DNA of 43,932 nt, taken from positions 1-43,932 of the forward strand of contig CANPXX010000007.1 of assembly GCA_947587085.1 (NCBI GenBank), read 5' to 3'. The position numbers were made by a program, and so were the translations under genes. Below, piece after piece: positions 35,598 through 43,932 of the stretch (within the stretch, counting starts at the first letter, position 1; each line of letters begins with the position of its first letter). The DNA is from an uncultured Clostridia bacterium. Its GTDB lineage: Bacteria; Bacillota; Clostridia; Christensenellales; Borkfalkiaceae. The notes under the pieces are model-generated. The model was not told the DNA's origin. It made no database searches and saw nothing but the letters and a program-made list of their open reading frames with translations.

Positions 35598-36599
35598 ATG
35601 AAACTTCGACGCATCGCGGGGCTCGCGGCGGCCGCGCCGCTCGTCCTGCTCGCCGCTTGCGGCGGCACCCCCGCAACCCCCCTCTCCGCCAATTGGTACC
35701 GCAACACGGAGATCTCCTCCAACCTATCGGGCACCGAGGAGTCCCTCGTCTATTCCGTCACCTTCCTCCCCGACAAGGAGGTCGATCCCACGATCTCCTC
35801 CGAGGGGCTCCGCATGTCGTACGATACGGGCGAATACACTGTCCGCCTCAACGACGAGAGCATCCCGTGGGAGAGCGGCACGCCGCAGGGCTACCATCTC
35901 CACAGCGAGCTCACCATGACGGGCCGCGTCGCGCTCGACGGCACCGCGGGCGAGGACTTCCACGACAGCGTCGTCTCCGACGTCTGGTTCCTCTCCGTCG
36001 CCGAACAGCTCCGCCCCGTCCGCAGTGAAAAGACGGTGGTGAGCACCCTCCCCATGATGGGCGAGAAGGACGTCGCGAGCTCGACGTATACCTACCGCTA
36101 CCGCTATATCGCGACGTATGAACAGGACCTCTCGAAGAGCTATGTCGTCTATGACGACCTCTCCCGCGAGGACGACGACCTCACCCCCAAGGAGATCAAG
36201 TTGGGCAAGAGCGGGCTCTTCTTCGACAACGAGCAGATTCTGTTCGTCATCCGCGGCATCGACCTGAATTCTTCCTTCTCCTTCCGCACGGTCAACCCCG
36301 TCAGCCGCAAGGAGGTGAAGCTCACCGCGGGCACCCCCACCGCCATGACGATCACGGGCGCCGCGTTCACGGTGAACGGCGCCGCCTTGCCCGAGGGAAC
36401 GGAAGTGAAGGCGAACACCTGCTCCATTTCCTATGATATCGCAAACCCCGGCTCCCCGCAAGAGCTCACCTACGCCGCCGTGACGAGCCCCACCGACAAC
36501 GCCTACCGCAGCGTTCTGCTCACGATGGAGACGGCGGTGTATAACTCGTACGGGACTCTGCAATACGCGCTCAAACAAGCCGTATTCAACGACAAATGA
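35598..36599 (+). CDS. Secreted lipoprotein of unknown function
   Basis: MKLRRIAGLAAAAPLVLLAACGGTP lipobox; soluble beta-rich remainder. Confidence 0.8.
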   Translation: MKLRRIAGLAAAAPLVLLAACGGTPATPLSANWYRNTEISSNLSGTEESLVYSVTFLPDKEVDPTISSEGLRMSYDTGEYTVRLNDESIPWESGTPQGYHLHSELTMTGRVALDGTAGEDFHDSVVSDVWFLSVAEQLRPVRSEKTVVSTLPMMGEKDVASSTYTYRYRYIATYEQDLSKSYVVYDDLSREDDDLTPKEIKLGKSGLFFDNEQILFVIRGIDLNSSFSFRTVNPVSRKEVKLTAGTPTAMTITGAAFTVNGAALPEGTEVKANTCSISYDIANPGSPQELTYAAVTSPTDNAYRSVLLTMETAVYNSYGTLQYALKQAVFNDK

Positions 36600-36625
36600 C
36601 CGCGGCAAGCGCCGCATCCGTTCGG

Positions 36626-36655
36626 AAGGAGAGCAGTCCGCATGCTCTCCTTCTT
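36626..36655 (+). terminator. Terminator after the lipoprotein gene
   Basis: GAAGGAGAGCA-GTCCGCA-TGCTCTCCTTC then TTATTTG. Confidence 0.6.
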
Positions 36656-36685
36656 ATTTGAAGGTCGGAAAGGAGCGTCGGTCTC

Positions 36686-37849
36686 ATGTACGGACTCTTA
36701 CTTGCACTCATCTATCTCGCTTTTGTCAGTCTCGGACTGCCCGACTCCCTGCTCGGCGCGGGATGGCCCGCCATGCACCAAGAGTTCGGCGTGCCCGTCC
36801 CCTATATGGGAATCGTGTCCATGGTCATCTCGGGCGGGACCATCCTGTCCAGCCTGTTTTCGGACGCGCTCACGCGGCGGCTCGGCACCAAGTGGGTGAC
36901 GGTCATAAGCGTCTTTTTGACGGTCGCCGCCCTCTTCGGCTTCTCCTTTTCGACGAAGTTCTTCGCCCTCGTGCTGTGGGCGGTGCCGTACGGGCTGGGC
37001 GCGGGCGCGGTGGACGCCGCTCTTAACAACTATGTCGCCCTCCATTACAGGGCAAGGCACATGAGCTGGCTGCACTGCTTTTGGGGGGTGGGCGCCATCG
37101 TGAGCCCCTTCATCATGGGCTATGCGCTGACGGCGGGCGGCTGGGAGGAGGGCTACCGCATCGTCGGCTATCTCCAACTCGGCATTGCCGCCCTGCTCCT
37201 CGCGACCCTCCCCGTGTGGAACGCCTGCGCCTCCCCCAAAACGGAGCGGGAGAAAAAGCGCGTCGGTCCCGTCGGTGCGCTCAAAATCAAGGGCGTTCCC
37301 TTCCTGCTCCTCGGCTTCTTCGCCTACTGCGCCGCGGAGGCGACCGCGATGCAGTGGGCAAGCACCTATTTCGCCGAAGTCAAACACATCAGCGCGGAAC
37401 AGGCGGCGAACTTCGCCTCCCTCTTCTACATCGGCATCACCGCGGGGAGATTTTTGAGCGGCTTTCTCACCGAACGCTTAGGCGACAGACGGATGATCCT
37501 CATCGGCGCATGCGTCCTCTGCTGCGGCGTCCTCGTTCTGTTTTTGCCCTTCGAGGCGTACGGCGCGGCGGTCGCGGCGTTCCTCGTGATAGGGTTCGGA
37601 TGCGCGCCCGTCTATCCCTGCCTCATCCACTCCACGCCCGAAAACTTCGGCGCGGAGAACGCGGGGGCGATCATCGGCATCCAGATGGCGAGCGCCTATG
37701 TTGGCTCCACCTTCGCGCCCCCGCTCTTCGGGCTCCTCGGGAACGCGGCGGGCTATGCCGTTCTGCCCGCCTATCTCCTCGCGCTCGTCCTCTTCATGGT
37801 CGTCATGACCGAGCTCACCTTCCGCACCGCAAGGAGGGCGAACGCCTGA
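36686..37849 (+). CDS. Major facilitator superfamily transporter
   Basis: 387 aa, about 12 TM; YLAFVSLGLPDSLLGAGWPAMHQEFGVP; RLGTKWVTVISV; FLSGFLTERLGDRRMILIG. Confidence 0.88.
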   Translation: MYGLLLALIYLAFVSLGLPDSLLGAGWPAMHQEFGVPVPYMGIVSMVISGGTILSSLFSDALTRRLGTKWVTVISVFLTVAALFGFSFSTKFFALVLWAVPYGLGAGAVDAALNNYVALHYRARHMSWLHCFWGVGAIVSPFIMGYALTAGGWEEGYRIVGYLQLGIAALLLATLPVWNACASPKTEREKKRVGPVGALKIKGVPFLLLGFFAYCAAEATAMQWASTYFAEVKHISAEQAANFASLFYIGITAGRFLSGFLTERLGDRRMILIGACVLCCGVLVLFLPFEAYGAAVAAFLVIGFGCAPVYPCLIHSTPENFGAENAGAIIGIQMASAYVGSTFAPPLFGLLGNAAGYAVLPAYLLALVLFMVVMTELTFRTARRANA

Positions 37850-37880
37850 CGGACGAGAAGGACGGTTTAATCATGCAGAC

Positions 37881-37921
37881 ATGCGGAAGCGCCGCCCCTG
37901 TATGGGGGCGGCGCTTCCGTT
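37881..37921. terminator. Convergent hairpin terminator between MFS and hpt
   Basis: GGAAGCGCCGCCCC/GGGGCGGCGCTTCC stem, loop TGTATG; weak T-run. Confidence 0.6.
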
Positions 37922-37929
37922 TGGACCGC

Positions 37930-38466
37930 TCAGCGGTAGATCTCCGGTCTTAAAACGCCGATATAGGGCAGATTGCGGTACCGTTCGTTGTAGTCCAGCC
38001 CGTACCCCACCACGAATTCGTTCTCGATCTCGAAGCCGACGAAATCGGGCGTGATGTCGTATTCCCGCCGTTCCTTCTTGTCGAGAAGGGTGACGATCGC
38101 CACCGAAGCCGCCCCCCGTTCGAGGAGGAGAGCGCGCAGATTCGCCAGCGTGAAGCCGCTGTCGATGATGTCCTCCACGACGATGACGTCCCGCCCGCGC
38201 ACGTCGCGGTCAAGGTCTTTGCGGATGGTCAGCTTCCCCGAGGAGACCGCGCCCGACCCGTACGACGACACCGCCATGAAATCCAGCTCGACGGGACAGG
38301 AGAGATGGCGGATGAAATCCGAATAGAAGATCACGCTTCCTTTGAGGATGCCCACCGCGAGCGGCGTCTTGCCGCGGTAGCGTTCGTCCGTCGCGAGAGC
38401 GATCTCCTTCACGCGCGAGCGCAACTGCTCCTCGGTGAGAAGGATCCTTTCACAGTCCTTGTGCAT
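37930..38466 (-). CDS. hpt: Hypoxanthine phosphoribosyltransferase
   Basis: VIVVEDIIDSGFTLANL PRPP motif; GILKGSVIFYSDFIRHL. Confidence 0.95.
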   Translation of the reverse strand: MHKDCERILLTEEQLRSRVKEIALATDERYRGKTPLAVGILKGSVIFYSDFIRHLSCPVELDFMAVSSYGSGAVSSGKLTIRKDLDRDVRGRDVIVVEDIIDSGFTLANLRALLLERGAASVAIVTLLDKKERREYDITPDFVGFEIENEFVVGYGLDYNERYRNLPYIGVLRPEIYR

Positions 38467-38503
38467 ATTTGTCCTCCGTATGTCTCCGCCCTCCGGCGGT
38501 TTT

Positions 38504-39811
38504 TTATGAAATGATCGCCCGCCGCTTGGTCGTCTCGGTCACCTTCACGGCGTCCGAGATCTCCACGCCGACGACGGCATAGACCTCGCTCCCCTTTGCG
38601 ATGAGGGGGAGCTTGCGCGAGAGCCGCGCCGAGATCTTTCGGTCGGTCAAAAACTTTTTGAGCGACTTTTTGGGCGCATGGTAGGGAGTGATGAAGTCCC
38701 CCTCCCGCCGCGTCCGCACCACACAGCCCGCGGGGAAGGCGTCGAGGTCCACGAGAAGCGTCCGCGCGTCCCCCCCTAAATCGGCGGGCGCCGCGGCGGC
38801 CTCCCGCACCGTGAAGGGCACGGGCGAGAGATAGTCCCCCGCCGCGGTGAACGGGCATTCGGGGAAGGGCTCCTCTTCCCGCGCGAAGGCGATGTGCTCC
38901 CTCTCGCGGAAAGCGTACCGCGCCGCGCCCCCCTCCGACCCGTCGGGGACGGGCAGGGCGACCTTCGACCCCACTTGCAGGGCGCGGAGCTTTTCGATCT
39001 CTTCGATGTTCGCGCGCGTGTACCCGTCCTCCCGCGGGCACTGCCGCATACAGGCAAGGCACGCCCGCGCGAAGAGCACGTCGGGGAGATTCACGGGCAC
39101 CCACTCCTCCCCCGCGACGCGCACGATCGCCTCCTCCGCCTGCCGTTGCAGGAAGTCGTCCTCCGCCGCGGCGAGGGCGGCGAACTCCACGAGGTGCCTC
39201 GCCGCATTCCCGTGAATCTTTCCGAAGGCGGGCAGAACGGTATGGCGGATGTAGTTGCGGGTGTAATTCTCGTCCCCGTTCGTCCCGTCCTCCACATGGC
39301 ACAGCCCGTGCTCGGCGGCGTACGCCTCGATCTCGGCGCGGGTGCGGGAGAGGAGGGGGCGGACGATTCCCCCGTACTCCGCGATCGCCCGCATGCCCGA
39401 GATCCCCGTCCCGCGGGCGAGACGGAAGAGAACGGTCTCGGCGACGTCGTCCGCATGGTGCGCCGTCGCCACCAGATCGACCTCCTTCAAGAGGGTGCGG
39501 AACGCCTCGTAGCGCACCTCTCGGGCGACTTGCTCCACATTGCCGCCGTGCTCCTTCGCGAGCGCGGGCACGTCCACCCGCCGCACGGCGAGCGGGATTC
39601 CCCACGCCCTGCACAGCGCCTCGCAAAATTCCATGTCGCGCATGCTCTCCTCGCCGCGGATGCCGTGCTCGATGTGACAGGCGGAGAGGGCGATCCCGCA
39701 CCCCTTGGCTTGCTCTTTGAACGCGTGCAGGAGACAGACGGAGTCCACGCCGCCCGAGAGGGCGACGCACACCCGCTTGCCCTGATATCGTTTCGCGTCG
39801 AAAAGCGTCAT
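38504..39811 (-). CDS. tilS: tRNA(Ile)-lysidine synthase TilS
   Basis: MTLFDAKRYQGKRVCVALSGGVDSVCLLH (SGGxDS P-loop); HHADDVAETVLFRLARGTGISG; adjacent to hpt as is common. Confidence 0.95.
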   Translation of the reverse strand: MTLFDAKRYQGKRVCVALSGGVDSVCLLHAFKEQAKGCGIALSACHIEHGIRGEESMRDMEFCEALCRAWGIPLAVRRVDVPALAKEHGGNVEQVAREVRYEAFRTLLKEVDLVATAHHADDVAETVLFRLARGTGISGMRAIAEYGGIVRPLLSRTRAEIEAYAAEHGLCHVEDGTNGDENYTRNYIRHTVLPAFGKIHGNAARHLVEFAALAAAEDDFLQRQAEEAIVRVAGEEWVPVNLPDVLFARACLACMRQCPREDGYTRANIEEIEKLRALQVGSKVALPVPDGSEGGAARYAFREREHIAFAREEEPFPECPFTAAGDYLSPVPFTVREAAAAPADLGGDARTLLVDLDAFPAGCVVRTRREGDFITPYHAPKKSLKKFLTDRKISARLSRKLPLIAKGSEVYAVVGVEISDAVKVTETTKRRAIIS

Positions 39812-39821
39812 CGGAGAAAAC

Positions 39822-39850
39822 AGTATAGCATATCCCGCCCGAAAAAGCAA
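39822..39850 (-). promoter_or_regulatory. tilS promoter TTGCTT-17-TATACT
   Basis: TATACT 39822-39827; TTGCTT 17 bp upstream; ATG 10 nt downstream. Confidence 0.6.
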
Positions 39851-39905
39851 GAGGAAACGCGCACCGAAAACAGCTCCCTTGCCCAAAGAATTTTTTCTCA
39901 AAGAC

Positions 39906-39934
39906 TTGCAAATTTTTCTGCCCCGTGGTAGAAT
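39906..39934 (+). promoter_or_regulatory. Promoter TTGCAA-17-TAGAAT for the structured leader RNA
   Basis: TTGCAA 39906-39911, TAGAAT 39929-39934; predicted start about 39941, the first base of the long hairpin. Confidence 0.65.
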
Positions 39935-39940
39935 AAAATT

Positions 39941-40084
39941 GCGTCACAATTTCATATACTAACGTTCGCAAGATACAACGGCATCGGTGTATCCTTTTTC
40001 CACGTGAACGTTAGGAAATTGTGACGCAGACAATACGGGATACTCAATGCGGGCGCCCGAGATTGTCGGGCGTCCTTATTTTTT
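39941..40084 (+). ncRNA. Candidate structured leader/small RNA upstream of the LRR lipoprotein gene
   Basis: 22 base pairs in two helices (13+9) with a 5-nt bulge on one side, apical GATACA/TGTATC hairpin, then an intrinsic terminator. Confidence 0.6.
40051..40084 (+). terminator. Intrinsic terminator before the LRR gene
   Basis: GGGCGCCCGA-GATTG-TCGGGCGTCC (10-bp stem, one G-U) then TTATTTTTTAT. Confidence 0.85.
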
Positions 40085-40114
40085 ATCCCGCAAAACTCAA
40101 AAGGAGAAAGGAAC

Positions 40115-43063
40115 ATGAAACACAAACTTTTGACGGCGCTCCTGTGCCTCGCCTCGGCGCTCTGCCTCTGCCTCGGTATTACGGCGTGCGGCGGGGAGAG
40201 GCACACGCATGCGTTTACCAACTATGTCTACAACAACGACGCGACGTGCACGACGGACGGCACCGAGACGGCGACCTGTTCGTGCGGCGAAACGGACACG
40301 CGCACCAAGGCGTGGAGTAGGCTCGGGCACGATCTGCAACCCCAAGCGGAGAAGGCGCCCACCTGCACAGAGGCGGGGTGGGAAGCATATCAAGCGTGCT
40401 CCCGCTGTGATTATACCACCAAGCAAGAGATTCCCGCCACGGGACGACACACCTACCATGAGGGGAAATGTACCGTTTGCGGACATGAGCGTCCCGTCAG
40501 CGAAGGACTAACGTATCAACTGAATGCAGCGCAGGATGGATACATCGTAACGGGAATAGGTGATTGTAAGGATACCGATCTTTTCATTCCAGAGATTCAC
40601 GAAAATTTATCCGTGACTTCAATCGCAGATGCTGCGTTCGGATCTTGCACCTCTCTCACGAGCGTTGATATCCCCGACAGCGTGACCTCAATCGGGTGGT
40701 ATGCGTTCCAGGGTTGCACCTCTCTCACGAGCATCAAGATATCCGACAGCGTGACCTCGATTGGGGACTATGCGTTTCGGAATTGCGACTCTCTCACGAG
40801 TGTGACGATTGGGAACGGTGTGACCTCGATTGGAGAGGAGACGTTCTCCAATTGTCCGATCGAAGAAGCGACAATGCCGGCATCGGCAATTTCGTCTATC
40901 CCCCAAGAGTCCTTAAAGGCCGTCACGATCACAAGCGGCGCAGTCGGAAGCAGTGCGTTCTATAAGTGCACCTCTCTCACGAGCGTGACGATTGGAAACG
41001 GCGTGACCTCGATCGGGAATTATGCGTTCGAGTATTGCACCTCTCTCGCGAGCGTGACGATTGGAAACGGCGTGACCTCGATCGGGTTTTGGGCGTTCGA
41101 TGGTTGCACCTCTCTCACGAGCATTGAGATTCCCGACAGCGTGACCTCGATCGGAGAGGATGCGTTCAAGGGGACTGCCTATTATGGCGCGTCGCATTGG
41201 GACAAGAGCGGTGTGCTCTATATCGGCAATCATCTCATCGAAGCAAAAGAGACTATCTCAGGCGCATACACCGTTCGGGCAGGGACTAAGACAATCGCGA
41301 AGAGTGCGTTCTATATGTGCACCTCTCTCACGAGCATCAAGATTCCCGACGGCGTGACCTCGATCGGGAGCAGTGCGTTCTCTTGGTGCACCTCTCTCAC
41401 GAGCGTGACGATTGGAAACGGCGTGACCTCGATCGGGGAGGATGCGTTCTATTATTGCCGCTCCCTCACGAGTATTGGCATTCCCGACAGCGTGACCTTG
41501 ATCGGGGATTGGGCGTTCGAAAATTGCTACTCTATCACGAGCGTGACGATTGGAAACGGCGTGACCTCGATCGGGGAGAAGGCGTTCGAAGATTGCTACT
41601 CTCTCACGAGCATTGAGATACCCGACAGCGTGACCTCGATCGGGGAGGCGGCGTTCGGATATTGTTCCTCTCTCACGAGCATTGGCATTCCCGACAGCGT
41701 GACCTCGATCGAATATCGTGCATTCTATTATTGCACCTCCCTCACGAGCGTGACGATCGGAAATGGCGTGACCTCGATCGGGAATTATGCGTTCTCGGTT
41801 TGCACCTCTCTCACGAGCATTGAGATACCCGACAGCGTGACCTCGATCGGGGAGGAGGCGTTCTATGAGTGCTATAAACTGATCGAAGTGTGGAATCACT
41901 CCGACCTTCCCATCGAAAAAGGGACAGATTCCTACGGCGATGTTGCTTATTATGCGAAGAACGTCTATCAAGGGGACGAGCCGAGCAAACAGACGGTGAC
42001 GGACGACGGGTATATTTTCTATGAGGACGGCGGGGAGAGCTATCTCCTCGGGTATCTTGGCGAGGAGACAGAGCTCAATCTTCCACAAGTGAGTCCGAGT
42101 GGTAATCAATATGCGATCTATCACTATGCATTCTGTGGTTGCGACTCTCTCACGAGTGTGACGATCGGGAACGGCGTGACCTCGATTGGGTACCGTGCGT
42201 TCTGGGATTGCGACTCTCTCACGAGCATTGATATTTCCGACAGCGTGACCTCGATCGGAGATGGGGCGTTCGAGGATTGCCGCTCTCTCACGAGCATTGA
42301 AATTCCCGACAGCGTGACCTCGATTGGGTATGAGGCGTTCTATGGGTGCTCCTCTCTCACGAGCATTGAAATTCCCGACAGCGTGACCTCGATCGATAAT
42401 TATGCGTTCGAGTATTGCTATAAACTGATCGAAGTGTGGAATCATTCCGACCTTCCCATTGAAAAAGGGACTGATTCCTACGGCTATGTTGCCTATTACG
42501 CGAAGTACGTCTATCAAGGGGACGAGCCGAGCAAACAGACGGTGACGAACGACGGGTATATTTTCTATGAGGATAGCGAAGAGAGCTATCTTCTCGGGTA
42601 TCTTGGCGATGAGACAGCACTCACCCTCCCCCAAGCGAGCCCGAGCGGAAAGAAATATGCGATCTATCAATATGCGTTCTATGATTGCACCTCTCTCACG
42701 AGCGTGACGATCGGAAATGGCGTGACCTCGATCGGAGAGGATGCGTTCGATGGTTGCACCTCTCTCAAAAGTATCGAAATTCCCGACGGCGTGACCTCGA
42801 TTGGGAATTATGCATTCTATTATTGCCGCTCCCTCACGAGCGTGACGATCGGGAACGGCGTGACCTCGATTGGGTACCGTGCGTTCGTGGGTTGCACCTC
42901 TCTCACGAGCGTGACGTTTACCGAAACGGAGGGCTGGTTTGTTTCAGAAAATGAAAACGCGACGAGCGGAATTGTGCTTTCAAGTGCAAACTTGCATAAC
43001 CCCGCCACCGCCGCAAACTATTTGAAGAATACATACACAGATTACTATTGGAAGCGGAAGTAA
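40115..43063 (+). CDS. BspA-like leucine-rich-repeat (LRR_5 type) surface lipoprotein
   Basis: MKHKLLTALLCLASALCLCLGITACGG lipobox; Cys/His-rich N-terminal region; about two dozen 23-aa repeats SIGxxAFxxCxSLTSxxIxxxVT. RBS AAAGGAGAAAGGAAC. Confidence 0.93.
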   Translation: MKHKLLTALLCLASALCLCLGITACGGERHTHAFTNYVYNNDATCTTDGTETATCSCGETDTRTKAWSRLGHDLQPQAEKAPTCTEAGWEAYQACSRCDYTTKQEIPATGRHTYHEGKCTVCGHERPVSEGLTYQLNAAQDGYIVTGIGDCKDTDLFIPEIHENLSVTSIADAAFGSCTSLTSVDIPDSVTSIGWYAFQGCTSLTSIKISDSVTSIGDYAFRNCDSLTSVTIGNGVTSIGEETFSNCPIEEATMPASAISSIPQESLKAVTITSGAVGSSAFYKCTSLTSVTIGNGVTSIGNYAFEYCTSLASVTIGNGVTSIGFWAFDGCTSLTSIEIPDSVTSIGEDAFKGTAYYGASHWDKSGVLYIGNHLIEAKETISGAYTVRAGTKTIAKSAFYMCTSLTSIKIPDGVTSIGSSAFSWCTSLTSVTIGNGVTSIGEDAFYYCRSLTSIGIPDSVTLIGDWAFENCYSITSVTIGNGVTSIGEKAFEDCYSLTSIEIPDSVTSIGEAAFGYCSSLTSIGIPDSVTSIEYRAFYYCTSLTSVTIGNGVTSIGNYAFSVCTSLTSIEIPDSVTSIGEEAFYECYKLIEVWNHSDLPIEKGTDSYGDVAYYAKNVYQGDEPSKQTVTDDGYIFYEDGGESYLLGYLGEETELNLPQVSPSGNQYAIYHYAFCGCDSLTSVTIGNGVTSIGYRAFWDCDSLTSIDISDSVTSIGDGAFEDCRSLTSIEIPDSVTSIGYEAFYGCSSLTSIEIPDSVTSIDNYAFEYCYKLIEVWNHSDLPIEKGTDSYGYVAYYAKYVYQGDEPSKQTVTNDGYIFYEDSEESYLLGYLGDETALTLPQASPSGKKYAIYQYAFYDCTSLTSVTIGNGVTSIGEDAFDGCTSLKSIEIPDGVTSIGNYAFYYCRSLTSVTIGNGVTSIGYRAFVGCTSLTSVTFTETEGWFVSENENATSGIVLSSANLHNPATAANYLKNTYTDYYWKRK
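40600..42920 (+). repeat. Tandem approx. 69-bp coding repeats (LRR units)
   Basis: Recurrent TGCACCTCTCTCACGAGC...GTGACCTCGATCGG blocks. Confidence 0.9.
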
Positions 43064-43075
43064 GAGGGGGGGCGA

Positions 43076-43135
43076 AAAGTTTCGCGAAATTGTTAGTTTC
43101 GCGAAATTCTTCATCGAACAGACACGCGCGGTGCA
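43076..43135 (+). repeat. R2 repeat, partial copy C in inverted orientation
   Basis: TTCGCGAAATTCTTCATCGAACAGACACGCGCG is the reverse complement (one difference) of part of copy A. Confidence 0.8.
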
Positions 43136-43176
43136 TTCCCTTTTTGTCATGACCCGCGCGGCGCATTCCCCTTTTT

Positions 43177-43303
43177 TGTCATGTTGAGCCGCGAGCCAAC
43201 GTCCAGCGGACGTGGGCTCGCGAGTCGAAACATCTCTACCGCATTATAATAAGGTAGAGATTTTTCGACTTCGTTCGCTTCGCTCACTTCGCTCAAAATG
43301 ACA
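43177..43303. repeat. R1 palindromic repeat, copy 3
   Basis: TGTCATGTTGAGCCGCGAGCCAACGTCCAGCGGACGTGGGCTCGCGAGTCGAAACATCTCTACC...TATAATAAGGTAGAGATTTTTCGAC...AAAATGACA. Confidence 0.85.
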
Positions 43304-43376
43304 TTAAAGAACGCTTTGCTTCGCGCTTTGTCTGCAATAGAAACCTCGCGCGGGGCGGCATGACATTATAGAATAG

Positions 43377-43406
43377 CCACGCGCGGTGCATTCGCACCGC
43401 GCGTGG
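43377..43406. repeat. 13-bp perfect hairpin, R2-type
   Basis: CCACGCGCGGTGC-ATTC-GCACCGCGCGTGG followed by TCTTATAATGCGG. Confidence 0.7.
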
Positions 43407-43443
43407 TCTTATAATGCGGAGGGGTGCCTCATTGTTTCTTTTC

Positions 43444-43564
43444 TGTCATGTTGAGCGGAGGCGAAGCCGAAGTCGAAACATCTCTACCGCTTTATAATAA
43501 TGTAGAGATGTTTCGACTCGAGCGCCCGCGTCCATTGGACGCGGGCGCTCGGCTCAACATGACA
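43444..43564. repeat. R1 palindromic repeat, copy 4
   Basis: TGTCATGTTGAGCGGAGGCGAAGCCGAAGTCGAAACATCTCTACC...TATAATAATGTAGAGATGTTTCGAC...GGCTCAACATGACA. Confidence 0.85.
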
Positions 43565-43722
43565 AAAAGCAGCGGCTTCGCCTTACGGCTACTTCGCGCT
43601 TCACGCTCGTACCGCCCTTCGACAAAGAGAACGTGCGGGCGGGGCGTGCCGCGCTTGGTCTACAATAGAAACCGCGCGGCGGCGGTCTTTTCAAAAAAAA
43701 TCATTTTCAAGCACAAAATCGA

Positions 43723-43751
43723 TTGACAAACGCTTTCCGTTCCGCTACAAT
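43723..43751 (+). promoter_or_regulatory. tRNA operon promoter TTGACA-17-TACAAT
   Basis: TTGACA 43723-43728, TACAAT 43746-43751. Confidence 0.85.
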
Positions 43752-43780
43752 AAATAAGCCAATCAATGATTGGTCTATAT

Positions 43781-43857
<77 letters not shown>

Positions 43858-43858
43858 T

Positions 43859-43932
43859 GGCGATGTAGCTTAGTTGGTTAGAGCGATCGGTTCATACCCG
43901 ATAGGTCAGCGGTTCGACTCCACTCATCGCTA
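43859..43932 (+). tRNA. tRNA with CAT anticodon (elongator Met, or Ile2 read with lysidine), cut at the window edge before CCA
   Basis: GGCGATG...CATCGCT acceptor stem, TTCATAC anticodon loop, TTCGACT T-loop. Confidence 0.9.

Noticed and set aside
41258-42670. 470-aa minus-strand repetitive ORF
   Set aside because: Shadow of the periodic LRR repeats; the plus frame has signal peptide, RBS and family match.
40600-42920. Regularly spaced direct repeats considered as a CRISPR array
   Set aside because: Period about 69 bp is a multiple of 3, repeats are imperfect and in frame, and they encode LRR units; no cas genes.
40600-42920. Diversity-generating retroelement target
   Set aside because: No reverse transcriptase or template repeat seen in the window, and variable positions are spread through the array rather than in one C-terminal VR.

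Overview
The window looks like a chromosomal segment of a GC-rich Firmicutes/Clostridia-type bacterium (taxon inferred from gene content and order only). Housekeeping genes, mostly on the minus strand: corA-fmdB, an M1 peptidase, an M23 peptidase, hinT-mtaB-rsmE-prmA, dnaJ-dnaK-grpE, MscS, addAB, hpt-tilS. An initiator tRNA-Met and a second CAT tRNA lie at the right edge. Accessory content: (i) a 2537-aa surface protein gene overlapping a small membrane protein gene, preceded by a TetR gene and two identical-arm palindromes; (ii) a BspA-like leucine-rich-repeat lipoprotein preceded by an apparent structured RNA that has its own promoter and intrinsic terminator; (iii) a composite intergenic repeat (R2+R1) directly downstream of three gene 3' ends; (iv) a lipoprotein promoter with a C9 tract in the -35/-10 spacer, a possible phase-variable switch; (v) a candidate attenuator (promoter, 27-codon ORF, terminator) before corA; (vi) several promoters placed 7-10 nt from an ATG, suggesting leaderless mRNAs; (vii) a 43-aa mini-ORF resembling an isolated aquaporin first helix. 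No CRISPR, transposase, integrase or phage genes were recognised. All calls come from reading the sequence and the ORF track; no searches or folding programs were run.
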